Below, piece by piece: positions 32,675 through 41,879 of a stretch of DNA of 52,958 bases. Below the pieces are notes generated by a model, which searched no databases, was not told the DNA's origin, and worked only from the letters and a program-made list of their open reading frames with translations. Both the position numbers and the translations under genes were made by a program. The stretch is from a virus. The stretch's first letter is position 1. Each line of letters starts with the position of its first letter. The stretch covers positions 1 through 52,958 of the IMG/VR virus record IMGVR_UViG_3300032241_000243; one strand, 5' to 3'.

Positions 32675-34432
32675 TTAAAGTGTGATGTTAGATTGTTGTA
32701 GTCTAAAAATTTCGTATGGGGCACCCTGTTGCGTTCCGTACCCTGTAACAGTTCCTGTTCCAGTAGTTGCCGAAGTGGTAGTTCCAGCAACAGTGAAGGA
32801 ATTCAAACCACCTACCGCAGTAACTGTGGCGTTAGTGACGTTGTACCCAGAGGTTGAGAAACCAGTAATTGTTACCACGCTACCAACCGAAAGTCCGTGG
32901 TTAGTAGACGTTGTATAAGTCATTGCTGTTCCAGAGCCTGTAACTCTAGTTGCGCTGATGTTTGCACGGTAGAACGTGGTTACTGTTGCCGTTCTAACTT
33001 CTGGAACGTTGTTCACGATGAGTTGAGAAACATCTGAAGGATAGATGGTGTCCCCAAAGTTCATACCAACGTAGTTAAAAGCAGACAACAAAGTGTTGAG
33101 AATGTTGGTTTGTGCTGTAGCATCGACAGCAGAAGGATACAAGACGTAACTTATACCTAACACAAGGTCTACATAAACTGGTGGTTGAATTGTTAGGTTA
33201 GTTCCTATTAAAGTTTTGTCTGCTAAAAATGTAGTGATATTAGATTGAAGCGTTGTAAACTCAGTTGTTTCAGAGCCGTTGTTATCTAGACCTGGTTGTA
33301 TATCAATAGTCCCAGGTTGACGAACAGGTGCTACGTACAAGGTTACAGAGGTCCATGCTTCAGCAACTGCGTTTGCTTTTCCACAGTTTGTAACTGTTAA
33401 AGCAAGGTCACTAAAATCACTAGTAGTAATGGCACGGTTTCCAGCCCGTAAAGTTGCAGGGGCACCTTGACGAATTGAATCGTTTGTCTCTGGGTCGTCT
33501 CCTCCAAAAGCGTTACTGTTATTAGTAACAGTTACACTGGATTGAAGAGCAGTTGTTTGAGAATCAGACAATCCAGGTACGTATGTAATAGTAGTCAATA
33601 CTCCAGGATTAACGTTGGTTATTGATCCACCACCTACGCTGTACATCGCTCGTACTTCTGAGTAAGTTACAGGGATAGATCCTGCAACTCCATCTCCAAA
33701 GTTAACTGAGACTAAGTTGTTCTCATCGGTAGACAGCGTGTAGACAAGATCGTTTGGACCGTAGTCAGTTAAGTGTGTTACTTGAGTCCATTGAGAGTAA
33801 ACATCTCCGTCTTGAATGTATATGGTAGTCGATCCATCTACTACAGGTGACTGTAAGAAAGCAAAGGACTGATTAGGAGTACCATCAGATGTACCAACTA
33901 ACTCTCCGTAATTAGCGATAGCATAACTTGATACTAGGTCTACGGTTTGGCCTGAAGAGACAGCAGAATCTGCGCTGGAACCAGCGGGAACGGTGACATC
34001 AGCAATCGTAGAAAAGTAAACAGTCTCTACACTTCCACTTACTGACACCTGTCCAGAAACAACGGTTCCGCCAGGAATAGTAATGTCTGATCCAGACGAG
34101 TTAGTAAACGTAACGTCTGTGTAGGCTGGTCTGTAGCCAGAGGTTTGATACCCGTAAATTTGAGAGATGTTCAGGATGCTCTGTCGTTGGGTGGCTGTAA
34201 GGATAGATGACTCATTAGCACTTCGGTCAATGTAGTAAGAGATAACGTCTCCTACATAAGCAAATGCTTCTACTAAAGCCAACCCAAAATCAGAAGGATC
34301 AGTTGCAGCCCAGTTAGGTAGGCGGTTCTGAATGACAGAGATCAGGTCGCTTCTAATAGAGGTAAAATCACGCGACAAGTAATCGATAGAAGTAGGGATA
34401 CTTGATACTGGGACGTTTTGTTGTGTTGTCAT
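32675..34432 (-). CDS. Baseplate J-like wedge protein (gp6/gp47 type)
   Basis: 585 residues. N-terminal 'SIPTSIDYLSRDFTSIRSDLI', 'SDFGLALVEAFAYVGDVISYYID' is the signature of baseplate J proteins, which form the inner ring of the baseplate. The middle is Ser/Thr-rich beta structure. Close to the C-terminus is a short module 'HGLSVGSVVTITGF' like the one in the large tail protein. The last 20 residues ('PYEIFRLQQSNITL') probably contact the hub. The start overlaps the gp25-like stop. Confidence 0.9.
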   Translation of the reverse strand: MTTQQNVPVSSIPTSIDYLSRDFTSIRSDLISVIQNRLPNWAATDPSDFGLALVEAFAYVGDVISYYIDRSANESSILTATQRQSILNISQIYGYQTSGYRPAYTDVTFTNSSGSDITIPGGTVVSGQVSVSGSVETVYFSTIADVTVPAGSSADSAVSSGQTVDLVSSYAIANYGELVGTSDGTPNQSFAFLQSPVVDGSTTIYIQDGDVYSQWTQVTHLTDYGPNDLVYTLSTDENNLVSVNFGDGVAGSIPVTYSEVRAMYSVGGGSITNVNPGVLTTITYVPGLSDSQTTALQSSVTVTNNSNAFGGDDPETNDSIRQGAPATLRAGNRAITTSDFSDLALTVTNCGKANAVAEAWTSVTLYVAPVRQPGTIDIQPGLDNNGSETTEFTTLQSNITTFLADKTLIGTNLTIQPPVYVDLVLGISYVLYPSAVDATAQTNILNTLLSAFNYVGMNFGDTIYPSDVSQLIVNNVPEVRTATVTTFYRANISATRVTGSGTAMTYTTSTNHGLSVGSVVTITGFSTSGYNVTNATVTAVGGLNSFTVAGTTTSATTGTGTVTGYGTQQGAPYEIFRLQQSNITL

Positions 34433-34842
34433 AGTGTTACCTCATAACTTGGATTAGAACCTGATAGTGCAATAATTCCTAGGGTTGTAGTTGTTGAAGT
34501 GCTGTTTGGCAGAGTGTAAACAACCGATATGTTTATTGATCCAGAGGTGTAATCAAAAGCCACATCAATGCTTTGTACTGTTAGTGCGCTTAAAAATAAA
34601 GCAAATGCCTTAGTCACTTCTGCTTTTACCTCTGCCTCAGCACTGTCAGAGTTCTCAAAAAGTGCGTAAGGAATCAAGGTACCAAAATTAGGTAGAAGAA
34701 GCCTTTCTCTAACAGTAGTTCCCAGGACAGATAGAACTCTGTCTTCCCAAATCTTTGTCTGAGTGTTTGCTACAGCCACTTTTCCAGAAACATCAATAGA
34801 AAACGGAAGAGCAATTGCTGACTCTGAAAGCATAATAGCCAT
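34429..34842 (-). CDS. gp25-like baseplate wedge protein
   Basis: 137 residues with the pattern of the gp25/lysozyme-related family: 'EDRVLSVLGTTVRERLLLPNFGTLIPYALFE' (the conserved core) and an acidic helix before a C-terminal beta sheet. The family initiates sheath assembly from the baseplate. The ATG overlaps the hub gene by one base and its 3' end overlaps baseplate J by four. Confidence 0.88.
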   Translation of the reverse strand: MAIMLSESAIALPFSIDVSGKVAVANTQTKIWEDRVLSVLGTTVRERLLLPNFGTLIPYALFENSDSAEAEVKAEVTKAFALFLSALTVQSIDVAFDYTSGSINISVVYTLPNSTSTTTTLGIIALSGSNPSYEVTL

Positions 34843-36098
34843 TAGTTACTTACCCACCTTCTAGGAAGAATTTTGAAACCTGTGTTTGATTGGCTTAGCA
34901 TTGCTGCTGTAGAACTAAGTTTAGTAGGTTTAGGCTTGACATTTGAGGCTGTACTAATAGAACTTGCTACATTTATCGCAGACGTGATGCCTGCATTAAC
35001 TGGTCGAGTTACAGATGGTTGGTTTGAGTTTATGCCGTCTGTTGCGCAGGTAAAACTTACTTGGTATTTACCATTGAGGTCTATGGAATGCTCTGCACTT
35101 TTAACAATCCAGTATCCATCCGAAGAAGAGCCTGTCCCTCTAATTTCAACAGTGCCCCAAGGAGATATGCGAGGATCGCCTTGACCTTCTCCCATTCCTG
35201 GGATAGCAAGTCTGGATAACTGGGCTTTAGCATCTGATAAAGACTTAGCCATAGCAGAACTGTTTGCAACAGTCCCCGCTTCTATCTGAGAGAACAACGG
35301 GTCTTTTGTAGTTTGCCTTAAGGACTGCCCTACCTTGTTGGGGGAAGAGGTAGCCGTGTAGGGTGTAGAGGTTATAGGGTCAACACCTGCAACTACTTTT
35401 GTAGATCTGTTGTTTTTGTCAGACTCAACATAGTCTCCAAGTTTTGAAGTAAATGAGTTAAGGGTCTGAACGTAAGTATGCGCGTTGTTATTAGTAAATG
35501 GGTCTTTAAAAGACATTACAGGAATAGACGTCATGAACTGATCAATCATTTTGTCAATAGGATGAAAGTGAAGATCAGTGTTTAGTACCTGAAAAGCGTA
35601 GCCAATACGGTCGGCTAACTCATTTAACTTTTCAAAATAAGAGTGTCCTGCTAAAGACTGTTGACCGTATCGTATATTGCTTGGAGTTACTATCGGGTTA
35701 AGATTAAACTTTTTTGCAATATCAATAGCAATCTCATCTGCCGTGCTGTTGGTCCAAATCTTAGACTCTTTATCCTTTAGAGGGTATGATGCACCTGTGC
35801 ACTCGATAGTTACTGTTCTATTTAAAATTTGTGAGACTGGGTATGTAACATGAGATACATATCCGTAAAAGGTTTTGCTTACCTTGTCATTGCTCCAGGT
35901 AAACTGGACAGGGGTACCCGTAGTCAATGTTTTAATTAAAAATGCACTTGAGTATTGGAACGTCATTCTTAAGATATCATGACTACCCATCTCTTGGTAC
36001 AAAACTGCAGACCTAGGCTTCGTAGTAAAGTTAGGGTAATCAGGAAAACTGCAGGTAAAAGAGTTACCGTACTTTAACTGGCGTTCTGGATCAAGCAT
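34842..36098 (-). CDS. Baseplate hub protein (gp27/late-control-D-like)
   Basis: 418 residues with a beta-rich N-terminus ('RMTFQYSS', 'GTPVQFTWS', 'FYGYVSHV'), the helical 'YFEKLNELADRIGYAFQ' segment (about 160-180) typical of the hub proteins, and a C-terminal domain 'GTVEIRGTG-SDGYWIVKSAEHSI' as in gpD proteins. Hub trimers carry the spike. The stop overlaps gp25 gene start. Confidence 0.8.
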   Translation of the reverse strand: MLDPERQLKYGNSFTCSFPDYPNFTTKPRSAVLYQEMGSHDILRMTFQYSSAFLIKTLTTGTPVQFTWSNDKVSKTFYGYVSHVTYPVSQILNRTVTIECTGASYPLKDKESKIWTNSTADEIAIDIAKKFNLNPIVTPSNIRYGQQSLAGHSYFEKLNELADRIGYAFQVLNTDLHFHPIDKMIDQFMTSIPVMSFKDPFTNNNAHTYVQTLNSFTSKLGDYVESDKNNRSTKVVAGVDPITSTPYTATSSPNKVGQSLRQTTKDPLFSQIEAGTVANSSAMAKSLSDAKAQLSRLAIPGMGEGQGDPRISPWGTVEIRGTGSSSDGYWIVKSAEHSIDLNGKYQVSFTCATDGINSNQPSVTRPVNAGITSAINVASSISTASNVKPKPTKLSSTAAMLSQSNTGFKILPRRWVSN

Positions 36099-36378
36099 TT
36101 GGGATCCTCAAAAGTGTTCCAGGTTGGATATTAATGGGGTTAACAATCTCTGGGTTAATGTCTAAAATCTGCCACCAAAGGGTAGGGTCACCTAAAAACT
36201 TTAATGAGATGTTGTCTAAACGATCATCTTCTACCCATTGGTAGATGCTAAAGTTTTCTGAGTAGGTAGGCCAGTTTCTAAAAACGGTAGCGTCGTATTG
36301 TTGCTTGTTAGCATTCCAGGCTTTAAAAACCAACGTACTGCCTGCACTAGGGGCATAACGGCTATCTGAGAATATCAT
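36091..36378 (-). CDS. LysM-like tail protein (gpX/gp53 type)
   Basis: 95 residues ending in a LysM-like module: 'LDNISLKFLGDPTLWWQILDINP', then 'INIQPGTLLRIP'. In P2 and T4-type phages this class of small protein links hub and tube. The stop and the next start overlap by eight bases. Confidence 0.8.
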   Translation of the reverse strand: MIFSDSRYAPSAGSTLVFKAWNANKQQYDATVFRNWPTYSENFSIYQWVEDDRLDNISLKFLGDPTLWWQILDINPEIVNPINIQPGTLLRIPNA

Positions 36379-36389
36379 TTATATCTCCT

Positions 36390-37814
36390 TTAACTTCCGT
36401 TTGTAAAGGCTGCGTTGTCGATGTATCTGGTGCAAGAAATATCAACTTGGGTAAGGATAGGCACCATTCGTTCATTAAACATAATGTGTTGAACATCAAG
36501 GCTATTGATACGAACCAAGTAACGCATGCCATCTCCAAGATGGAGTTCTACTGGAATTGGCTGTAGCCAACCGTAGTCAGCAGTAGGTCCATTAAGGGTA
36601 GACATGTAAGTTGCGTCGTATCCACCTGTAGCCTTAAAAAAGTATTCAAGGTCGTACATGGTTCCTTTTTTATAAATCAACTGTCGGTCTTCAAGGGATA
36701 CTGGAAATGGATATATGTCCGTATGGTTTGGACCATCAAAAACCAACGATGGAACACCATTTACATTTCTTTCTTTTAAGTTCACTTCTACTTCAGACTG
36801 AGAAACGGGCTGTACAACGTACTGCCCACTAGGAGCAAGCACACTCATGTCACCGATACGGTTCAACATGAGAGAAAAACTAACTGTACTTGCCATCAAA
36901 CCTGAACCAACAGCAGAGGCAGGGTCTTGACCAGTTGCTTCGTATGGTGGTGAGAAAGAGTCTACAAGTCCCCAGGACATAGATATAGATGTTGGGTTGT
37001 ATAAAAACTTAAACCCATAAGCATTTTTATCTGCTTTAAATACATTCTTAGCATTTGAAGCGGTAGTTGCTTGAGTAGTTGGGTTTGATGTTGCCAAACT
37101 TTGAAGAGTTGTTTGGCTCATTTGAATGGCACCTTTTCCAGTCCATTGAAAAGACCCAACATCTTTTGGAGGTGTGGTTACAAGTATGCTGTTTCCTGCA
37201 GAAGCAATCTGGGGTCCAAGAGGACCAAAATAAGCAGTCTTAACCATAGGAGCGTTGTACACGTAAGGTTGTGCTGGAGGTGCTTTCTTGGTTTTGTTAA
37301 GACCTGAACCACCTGCGTTAGATCCACCAGTGCTAGTTGTAGGAGGAGGTGTACCTCCTGCAGCAAGTATCTTGTCTTTAGCGATTTGTGCTTCAATACT
37401 ATTGTAATTAGCCTGTTGCTTTGTTAATAGAGCAGAAACATCCTTAGCGCTTGTTTCAAGATTCGTCTTTCCTTGATCGATATTAGTCCATGTTGCAAGT
37501 GCCTTGTTATAAGTGTTAGATGCAGCAAGAAGTTGATCAGAGGTGTAATGAGATGGATTTTGTTGGTATGGTTTATAGGCATTTTGCGCAGTAATCCATG
37601 TTTTTTGAGCAGGACTCCATTGAGTTTTTACATAGTTTTTTAATTCTGTTTGAATAGACGTTAGGTTAGTTTGAAGTTGAGCAATAGGTTGTTGTGCCAA
37701 CGCTGCTTGTTTTTGCAGTTTTCCACTCTTAAGTTCGTTTGCTGATTTAACAACTGACGCCGCAAACTGCGCTTGACTTTGACTTGTTCTTTTACCAGAC
37801 GATGGAGTAGCCAT
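36390..37814 (-). CDS. Tail hub/tube adaptor with long helical N-terminus
   Basis: 474 residues. The first ~170 are Gln/Lys/Ala/Ser-rich with heptad-like spacing, probably a coiled coil, then a Gly/Pro-rich linker. The second half (about 215-474) has beta blocks such as 'FLYNPTSISMSWGLVDSFSP', 'SFSLMLNRIGDMSV', 'VSLEDRQLIYKKGTM', and an end 'LTQVDISCTRY', the type seen in proteins between the tape measure and the hub of contractile tails. Function as baseplate or tube-initiator is inferred from place and pattern. Confidence 0.6.
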   Translation of the reverse strand: MATPSSGKRTSQSQAQFAASVVKSANELKSGKLQKQAALAQQPIAQLQTNLTSIQTELKNYVKTQWSPAQKTWITAQNAYKPYQQNPSHYTSDQLLAASNTYNKALATWTNIDQGKTNLETSAKDVSALLTKQQANYNSIEAQIAKDKILAAGGTPPPTTSTGGSNAGGSGLNKTKKAPPAQPYVYNAPMVKTAYFGPLGPQIASAGNSILVTTPPKDVGSFQWTGKGAIQMSQTTLQSLATSNPTTQATTASNAKNVFKADKNAYGFKFLYNPTSISMSWGLVDSFSPPYEATGQDPASAVGSGLMASTVSFSLMLNRIGDMSVLAPSGQYVVQPVSQSEVEVNLKERNVNGVPSLVFDGPNHTDIYPFPVSLEDRQLIYKKGTMYDLEYFFKATGGYDATYMSTLNGPTADYGWLQPIPVELHLGDGMRYLVRINSLDVQHIMFNERMVPILTQVDISCTRYIDNAAFTNGS

Positions 37815-40228
37815 TATGACCTTCCTGCAATAGATAACGAGTTGTTATCTGCGAGTAATGTTTTAACTCTCTTAGCAAGGTTAACCGCTTCTGCTTCTGA
37901 GGCTTGAGCAACACTTACGTTGATTGTAATGTTGTTGGTACTACCAGCCGAGTTACTTGCAGTGCCTACAGCACTTCCGCTCATAGTGGACGTGGTAGTT
38001 GCAGGCATCGAAGCACCGTAACCAGAGTTACCGCCACCTGCACTTGATGGAATGTGAGTTCCCCACGCAGATCCGTTAATTGCACTTAGTACTGCTGCAG
38101 TACTGTTACCCTTTTTGAGGGCTTCACGGATAGCAGAGTATCCTCGTTGGTTCTCATTAAGAGTGCTGATAGTGGCATTTAATCCTTGAGAATAAGAGAC
38201 GTAGGATTTAACACCAGCAGAGTTAATGTTGGTAGCCCCAGTTTCATCAAGAGTGGTGTTTATTGGGTTATAGTGAGCAGAGTTATTCCACTGGCCACCT
38301 TCATACGCCATCCACGTTGTTACAGCCTTCATGTTTGAAGATGTAACAGGATCACCCATTTTGGTCAAGAAGTCTTTAGCCCAAGCCTGTTGGCTACCTG
38401 TTCCAAGGATAGTTCCGTAGGTAAGTTCTTGTGTTCCAGAAACCATACCCACGCTCATGAAGTTACTACCAAGAAGGACAGATGGGTCTACAGGGTTGTT
38501 TTTACCTTTACGAACCTCGAAGTGCAAGTGGGGACCCGTAACGTTTCCTGACTCACCTGATTTAGCAATGATTTGCTTGGCACTGACGTTGTCACCGATT
38601 TTAACGCTCTTGCTGCTTAGGTGACCATACAAAGTTGTGTACCCGTTACGATGGTCAATTTGAACTGTAGTTCCGTATTCAAAACCAGGATTATCATCGA
38701 ACACAACTCCAGGAGCAACGGCTTGAACAGGTGTTCCAATCGGAACAGCGTAGTCTTGACCTTTGTGGTTGTTACCTGAAGGTGTGTTCCACAAATCAGA
38801 ACCTGTGGCTCCGTAAGCAACTGTTGGTGACATTCCTTTAATAGGTGAAACAGCATTATTAGCAACGGCATTTTGTGCTACTACTTCTCCGCCAACTGCT
38901 GCACCAAAGCCAGAGTTACCACCACCTATACCATGTTCTAATCCTGATAATACTAAAGCCCCCGCACCTTCAAGGATAGATCCAACACCGTGGACTATTC
39001 CACCAATAACAGAAGTTGCAGCCTTACCGACGTTAGACGTACCCATTCCTTGAGTAAATCCTTTTACTTTAGAAACAGCGTCAAGAACACTTCCAAATTG
39101 AATTAACTTTTTGTTTACTGCGGTGATTACATTTGCGGCATCTTGATACCCTTGAATCATCGCTTTTTGACCAGCCTGCTCTACTGCAGTTTGAGAAGAT
39201 GTAATTTGCTGAGTTGCTTTTGTTGGGTTTCCTACACCAGATGCTGAGGCAAGGTCTGGATTTTGACCACTAGCAATTTGCAAGAATTGCTTTCTAAATA
39301 GGTCTTGTTGATCAGAACTAAAACCCATTGCGTTTAGATCGGCGCCTGCAAGTCCATACTGAAGAGACATCTGTACTTGACTAGCAGTAGCGCCGTGTTG
39401 AAAGATGCGTTTGTAAAGTTGGGTGGCAATGCTTGTTTCAGAGGCAGGTTGACCATTTGGACCAAATTGATTAATACCATACTGGTACAGGTTGGCTCCC
39501 ATAGCACCTGTTTGTAAACCGCCAATGGCTTGAGCGGCGGTAGCGTTGTTCATGTTAAGAAGTCGAGATGCTCCGCCAATTTCTCCCATGGCTGCAAGGT
39601 AAGCGGCACTTCCTGGAGCATACCCATATCCCTGAACGAGTTGTGCAGCCGCTGCCGCATCGTCCCCCATACCAGATATTCCGTAACCAAACTTTCCGTT
39701 GATTGCAGAAAGGCTAGACTGCTGTAATTGTGTGTAGCCAAGTCCAGTTGGAGAATACTGAGAACTGGTGTAATAACTACCAGCACGAGATACGGTGGAA
39801 CCCAGGTCAGGTGCAAGGGCAGCAACTCCTCCTACAATTCCACCAACAATTTGCCCCGCTCCAGAAACGATCTGGCCAATCCCCATAGATGATTGGCTAG
39901 GCATAGAAGTGTTACTAGCAACTGCTTGTTGAAAGGCGGAGGCTGGAGCACCCGCATCGATGATGCTAGGGACGTGTGTTCCACCGTTACTTACCCCAGT
40001 TCCAGCAGTGGAGAAACTAGCAGTGTCTGTACCAAGAGTTTGTCGGTTAGTCTTACCGTTGCCCTTTTGACCACCTTTGCTGATGGCACCCTTCATCGTG
40101 GATGTAGCGTCGTTTGCTTGGGCAGTGATGTCCTTGATGGATTGGTTGATGGAGTTAAGGGTCGTCAAAGTATCCTTCAACGCATCGTTGAGGGATTTAA
40201 CGCTTGTAACAGGGTTAACTGACGCCAC
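37814..40228 (-). CDS. Tape measure protein with M23 peptidase and transglycosylase-like domains
   Basis: 804 residues from GTG at 40228 (AGGAG upstream). The first ~470 are Gln/Ala/Gly-rich helices, as in tape measures. Then comes an M23/LytM endopeptidase: the H-x3-D motif in 'HKGQDY' (about 487-492), 'YGHL' and 'PHLHFEVR' (about 565-570). Next, about 640-725, is a lysozyme-like segment starting 'WMAYEGG' with 'YNPINTT' and ending 'WGTHIP', like tail transglycosylases. The protein sets tail length and opens host peptidoglycan during DNA entry. The last 60 residues are Ser/Gly/Thr-rich with a helix. Confidence 0.88.
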   Translation of the reverse strand: MASVNPVTSVKSLNDALKDTLTTLNSINQSIKDITAQANDATSTMKGAISKGGQKGNGKTNRQTLGTDTASFSTAGTGVSNGGTHVPSIIDAGAPASAFQQAVASNTSMPSQSSMGIGQIVSGAGQIVGGIVGGVAALAPDLGSTVSRAGSYYTSSQYSPTGLGYTQLQQSSLSAINGKFGYGISGMGDDAAAAAQLVQGYGYAPGSAAYLAAMGEIGGASRLLNMNNATAAQAIGGLQTGAMGANLYQYGINQFGPNGQPASETSIATQLYKRIFQHGATASQVQMSLQYGLAGADLNAMGFSSDQQDLFRKQFLQIASGQNPDLASASGVGNPTKATQQITSSQTAVEQAGQKAMIQGYQDAANVITAVNKKLIQFGSVLDAVSKVKGFTQGMGTSNVGKAATSVIGGIVHGVGSILEGAGALVLSGLEHGIGGGNSGFGAAVGGEVVAQNAVANNAVSPIKGMSPTVAYGATGSDLWNTPSGNNHKGQDYAVPIGTPVQAVAPGVVFDDNPGFEYGTTVQIDHRNGYTTLYGHLSSKSVKIGDNVSAKQIIAKSGESGNVTGPHLHFEVRKGKNNPVDPSVLLGSNFMSVGMVSGTQELTYGTILGTGSQQAWAKDFLTKMGDPVTSSNMKAVTTWMAYEGGQWNNSAHYNPINTTLDETGATNINSAGVKSYVSYSQGLNATISTLNENQRGYSAIREALKKGNSTAAVLSAINGSAWGTHIPSSAGGGNSGYGASMPATTTSTMSGSAVGTASNSAGSTNNITINVSVAQASEAEAVNLAKRVKTLLADNNSLSIAGRS

Positions 40229-40230
40229 TG

Positions 40231-40386
40231 TTAACTCCTTCCGTATCGAGCCTTAATAAGTTCTAACCAGTTCTTACGTTCTCTAGGAGACATCTCTTTA
40301 ATCTCCGTAAGGTTCCAGTTGGGGTATAACTCAGAGATCGCAGCCCATTCTGCAAAGATCTCTATGTAAGCCTTTAAACTAGAATT
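40231..40386 (-). CDS. +1 frameshift extension of the gp26-like chaperone
   Basis: A reading frame with no usable start codon that stays open from 40416 to the stop at 40231-40233. It encodes 'AYIEIFAEWAAISELYP', 'WNLTEIKEMSPRERKNWLEL', 'KARYGRS'. Its Trp/Glu-rich and 'MSPRER--W' pattern is like the short C-terminal partners of tail chaperone frameshift proteins. A +1 slip at UUU-C (TTT at 40388-40390, C at 40387), where the Phe tRNA can re-pair with UUC, would give a fusion of about 319 residues. Placement directly before the tape measure is the canonical one. Confidence 0.7.
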   Translation of the reverse strand, partial: NSSLKAYIEIFAEWAAISELYPNWNLTEIKEMSPRERKNWLELIKARYGRS

Positions 40387-41191
40387 GAAACAAGGTGCCC
40401 AAATTAATGGATACCGTTACCTCACCTTCACAGTCAGGGCAAGGCAATTGAATATCGTTAAACTGTGGACCAGGAGATCGTAGTGAGATCTCTTCAAGGA
40501 TCTTTTTACGATCAACAACTCCCAAGTTTTGAACTTGGATCTTGTTGTAGACAGGCGCTCCGTTAATCTCAAGGACTGTCTTTTCTAGAAGAATAGTGTT
40601 TAACTCTGCTGCTGTTTTATCAGCATTGTTAATAAGTTCTTTTTGAGCAAGACCTGTAGGTAGTTGTACTTTAATAGGTCCTTTTTTACCTTCAACCATA
40701 AACACGCGATCTTCAATTGGGTTTGCCAACATCTTGATTTTGATGTCTTCGTCTAGGTCTACAGAAACTGTTTTAAAGTCATTGCAACCAGAACAGTAAG
40801 TTGGGATATCTGCAGTTTTTCCAAAAGTTACCTTTAAGATACCGAGAAGAATGGTCTCTCGGTCTGCGGCCAACATAAAGTTAAGCGCAGATTCTGAAGC
40901 CTTGGCATCTCCCACAGAAACAAGCCCACGGTCTAAAATGGTTAGAAGAGCCTTACCAACGCTTGATGCTTTGGAGATCGCCTCTTCATCTTTACCCGTC
41001 AGTTCACGAACCTCTGCTGTGCGGAGCAACTCCCCAGAGGCTGTTATGTAGCCTCCAGGAAGTTGGACCGTAGTATCCGAAGGTGGAACAATGGTGGCCT
41101 CAACTGGTTCCGTAGGACCCTCATTGAATGCCTCATTAAGCAGGTTGTTTGCCAATGCGGGATTAGCCGCTGCCGAAATTGTGTTAGTCAT
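40379..41191 (-). CDS. T4 gp26-like tail assembly chaperone
   Basis: 270 residues. Two CxxC pairs (C-S-G-C near 130 and C-P-D-C near 250) probably bind one zinc. Strands such as 'GKKGPIKVQLPTG' and a helix 'LTGKDEEAISKASS' fit the T4 baseplate/tail-chaperone family that I recall for gp26. It normally ends at TAG (40379-40381); a +1 shift would add the next frame. Such proteins coat the tape measure during tail assembly. Confidence 0.7.
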   Translation of the reverse strand: MTNTISAAANPALANNLLNEAFNEGPTEPVEATIVPPSDTTVQLPGGYITASGELLRTAEVRELTGKDEEAISKASSVGKALLTILDRGLVSVGDAKASESALNFMLAADRETILLGILKVTFGKTADIPTYCSGCNDFKTVSVDLDEDIKIKMLANPIEDRVFMVEGKKGPIKVQLPTGLAQKELINNADKTAAELNTILLEKTVLEINGAPVYNKIQVQNLGVVDRKKILEEISLRSPGPQFNDIQLPCPDCEGEVTVSINLGTLFQF

Positions 41192-41208
41192 TGTTATCCT
41201 TTAGTTGA

Positions 41209-41862
41209 TTATCCGTTGAATGTGTTTACGTTTACTGATGTTCCATAGGTTGTGCCCCATGCAATATCGATACCCTCATGAACAAGAGACATCTGCTCTA
41301 CAAGAAGAGCGTTGTCGCCAGCATTTAGGTCTGAGTATGAAATGGATGTAGGCCATGCATTATAGATATAAAAACTTTGAGCAATTACATCTTTTGAAGC
41401 AGCAGCAGCAGCACCCGCACCAGTTGATAGGCCAGAAGCATCACTTACTGTTTCAGCACTTGAAATAGGGTGTTGCAAAACATCGATGCGAAGATCGCAA
41501 CGAAAGTTAGCAGTTGCAGAAAGTGTGCTTCCACCACCTTGTACTGTTGCAAACAAGTTGCGCATCCAATCCCAGTTAACTGAAGTTCCAAGAATCACAC
41601 CACGTTGTAGGGTGATAGGTGAGAAAGTTGTTTGACCAGGAATTTGGTGAACGGTGGTGTTGTAGCCACCTTCACGGTAAGGAATAGAGTCTGTTGTTAC
41701 AGACATTCCTGATACCGATGTAAATCCGAATGAGATCGGAGGTGCGCCCACAGCAGTTACCGCTGCTGAAGCGTTTGCTTGTGGGATGAACGTAACTAGA
41801 TATCTAAAGTTACGTAATGGATCAGTCGCAAGACTTGATCGGTTATTTTGGATTGTTGCCAT
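41209..41862 (-). CDS. Tail tube protein (gp19-like)
   Basis: 217 residues. 'DPLRNFRYLVTFIPQ' near the start, 'FTSVSGMSVTTDSIPYREGGYNTTVHQIPGQTTFSPITLQRGV' and 'WDWMRNLFA' are the classic blocks of contractile-phage tube proteins (conserved motif around residues 55-100). The protein polymerises into the inner tube through which DNA passes. The order sheath, tube, chaperone, tape measure fits. Confidence 0.9.
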   Translation of the reverse strand: MATIQNNRSSLATDPLRNFRYLVTFIPQANASAAVTAVGAPPISFGFTSVSGMSVTTDSIPYREGGYNTTVHQIPGQTTFSPITLQRGVILGTSVNWDWMRNLFATVQGGGSTLSATANFRCDLRIDVLQHPISSAETVSDASGLSTGAGAAAAASKDVIAQSFYIYNAWPTSISYSDLNAGDNALLVEQMSLVHEGIDIAWGTTYGTSVNVNTFNG

Positions 41863-41879
41863 TGTTTATCCCCTTCGGA

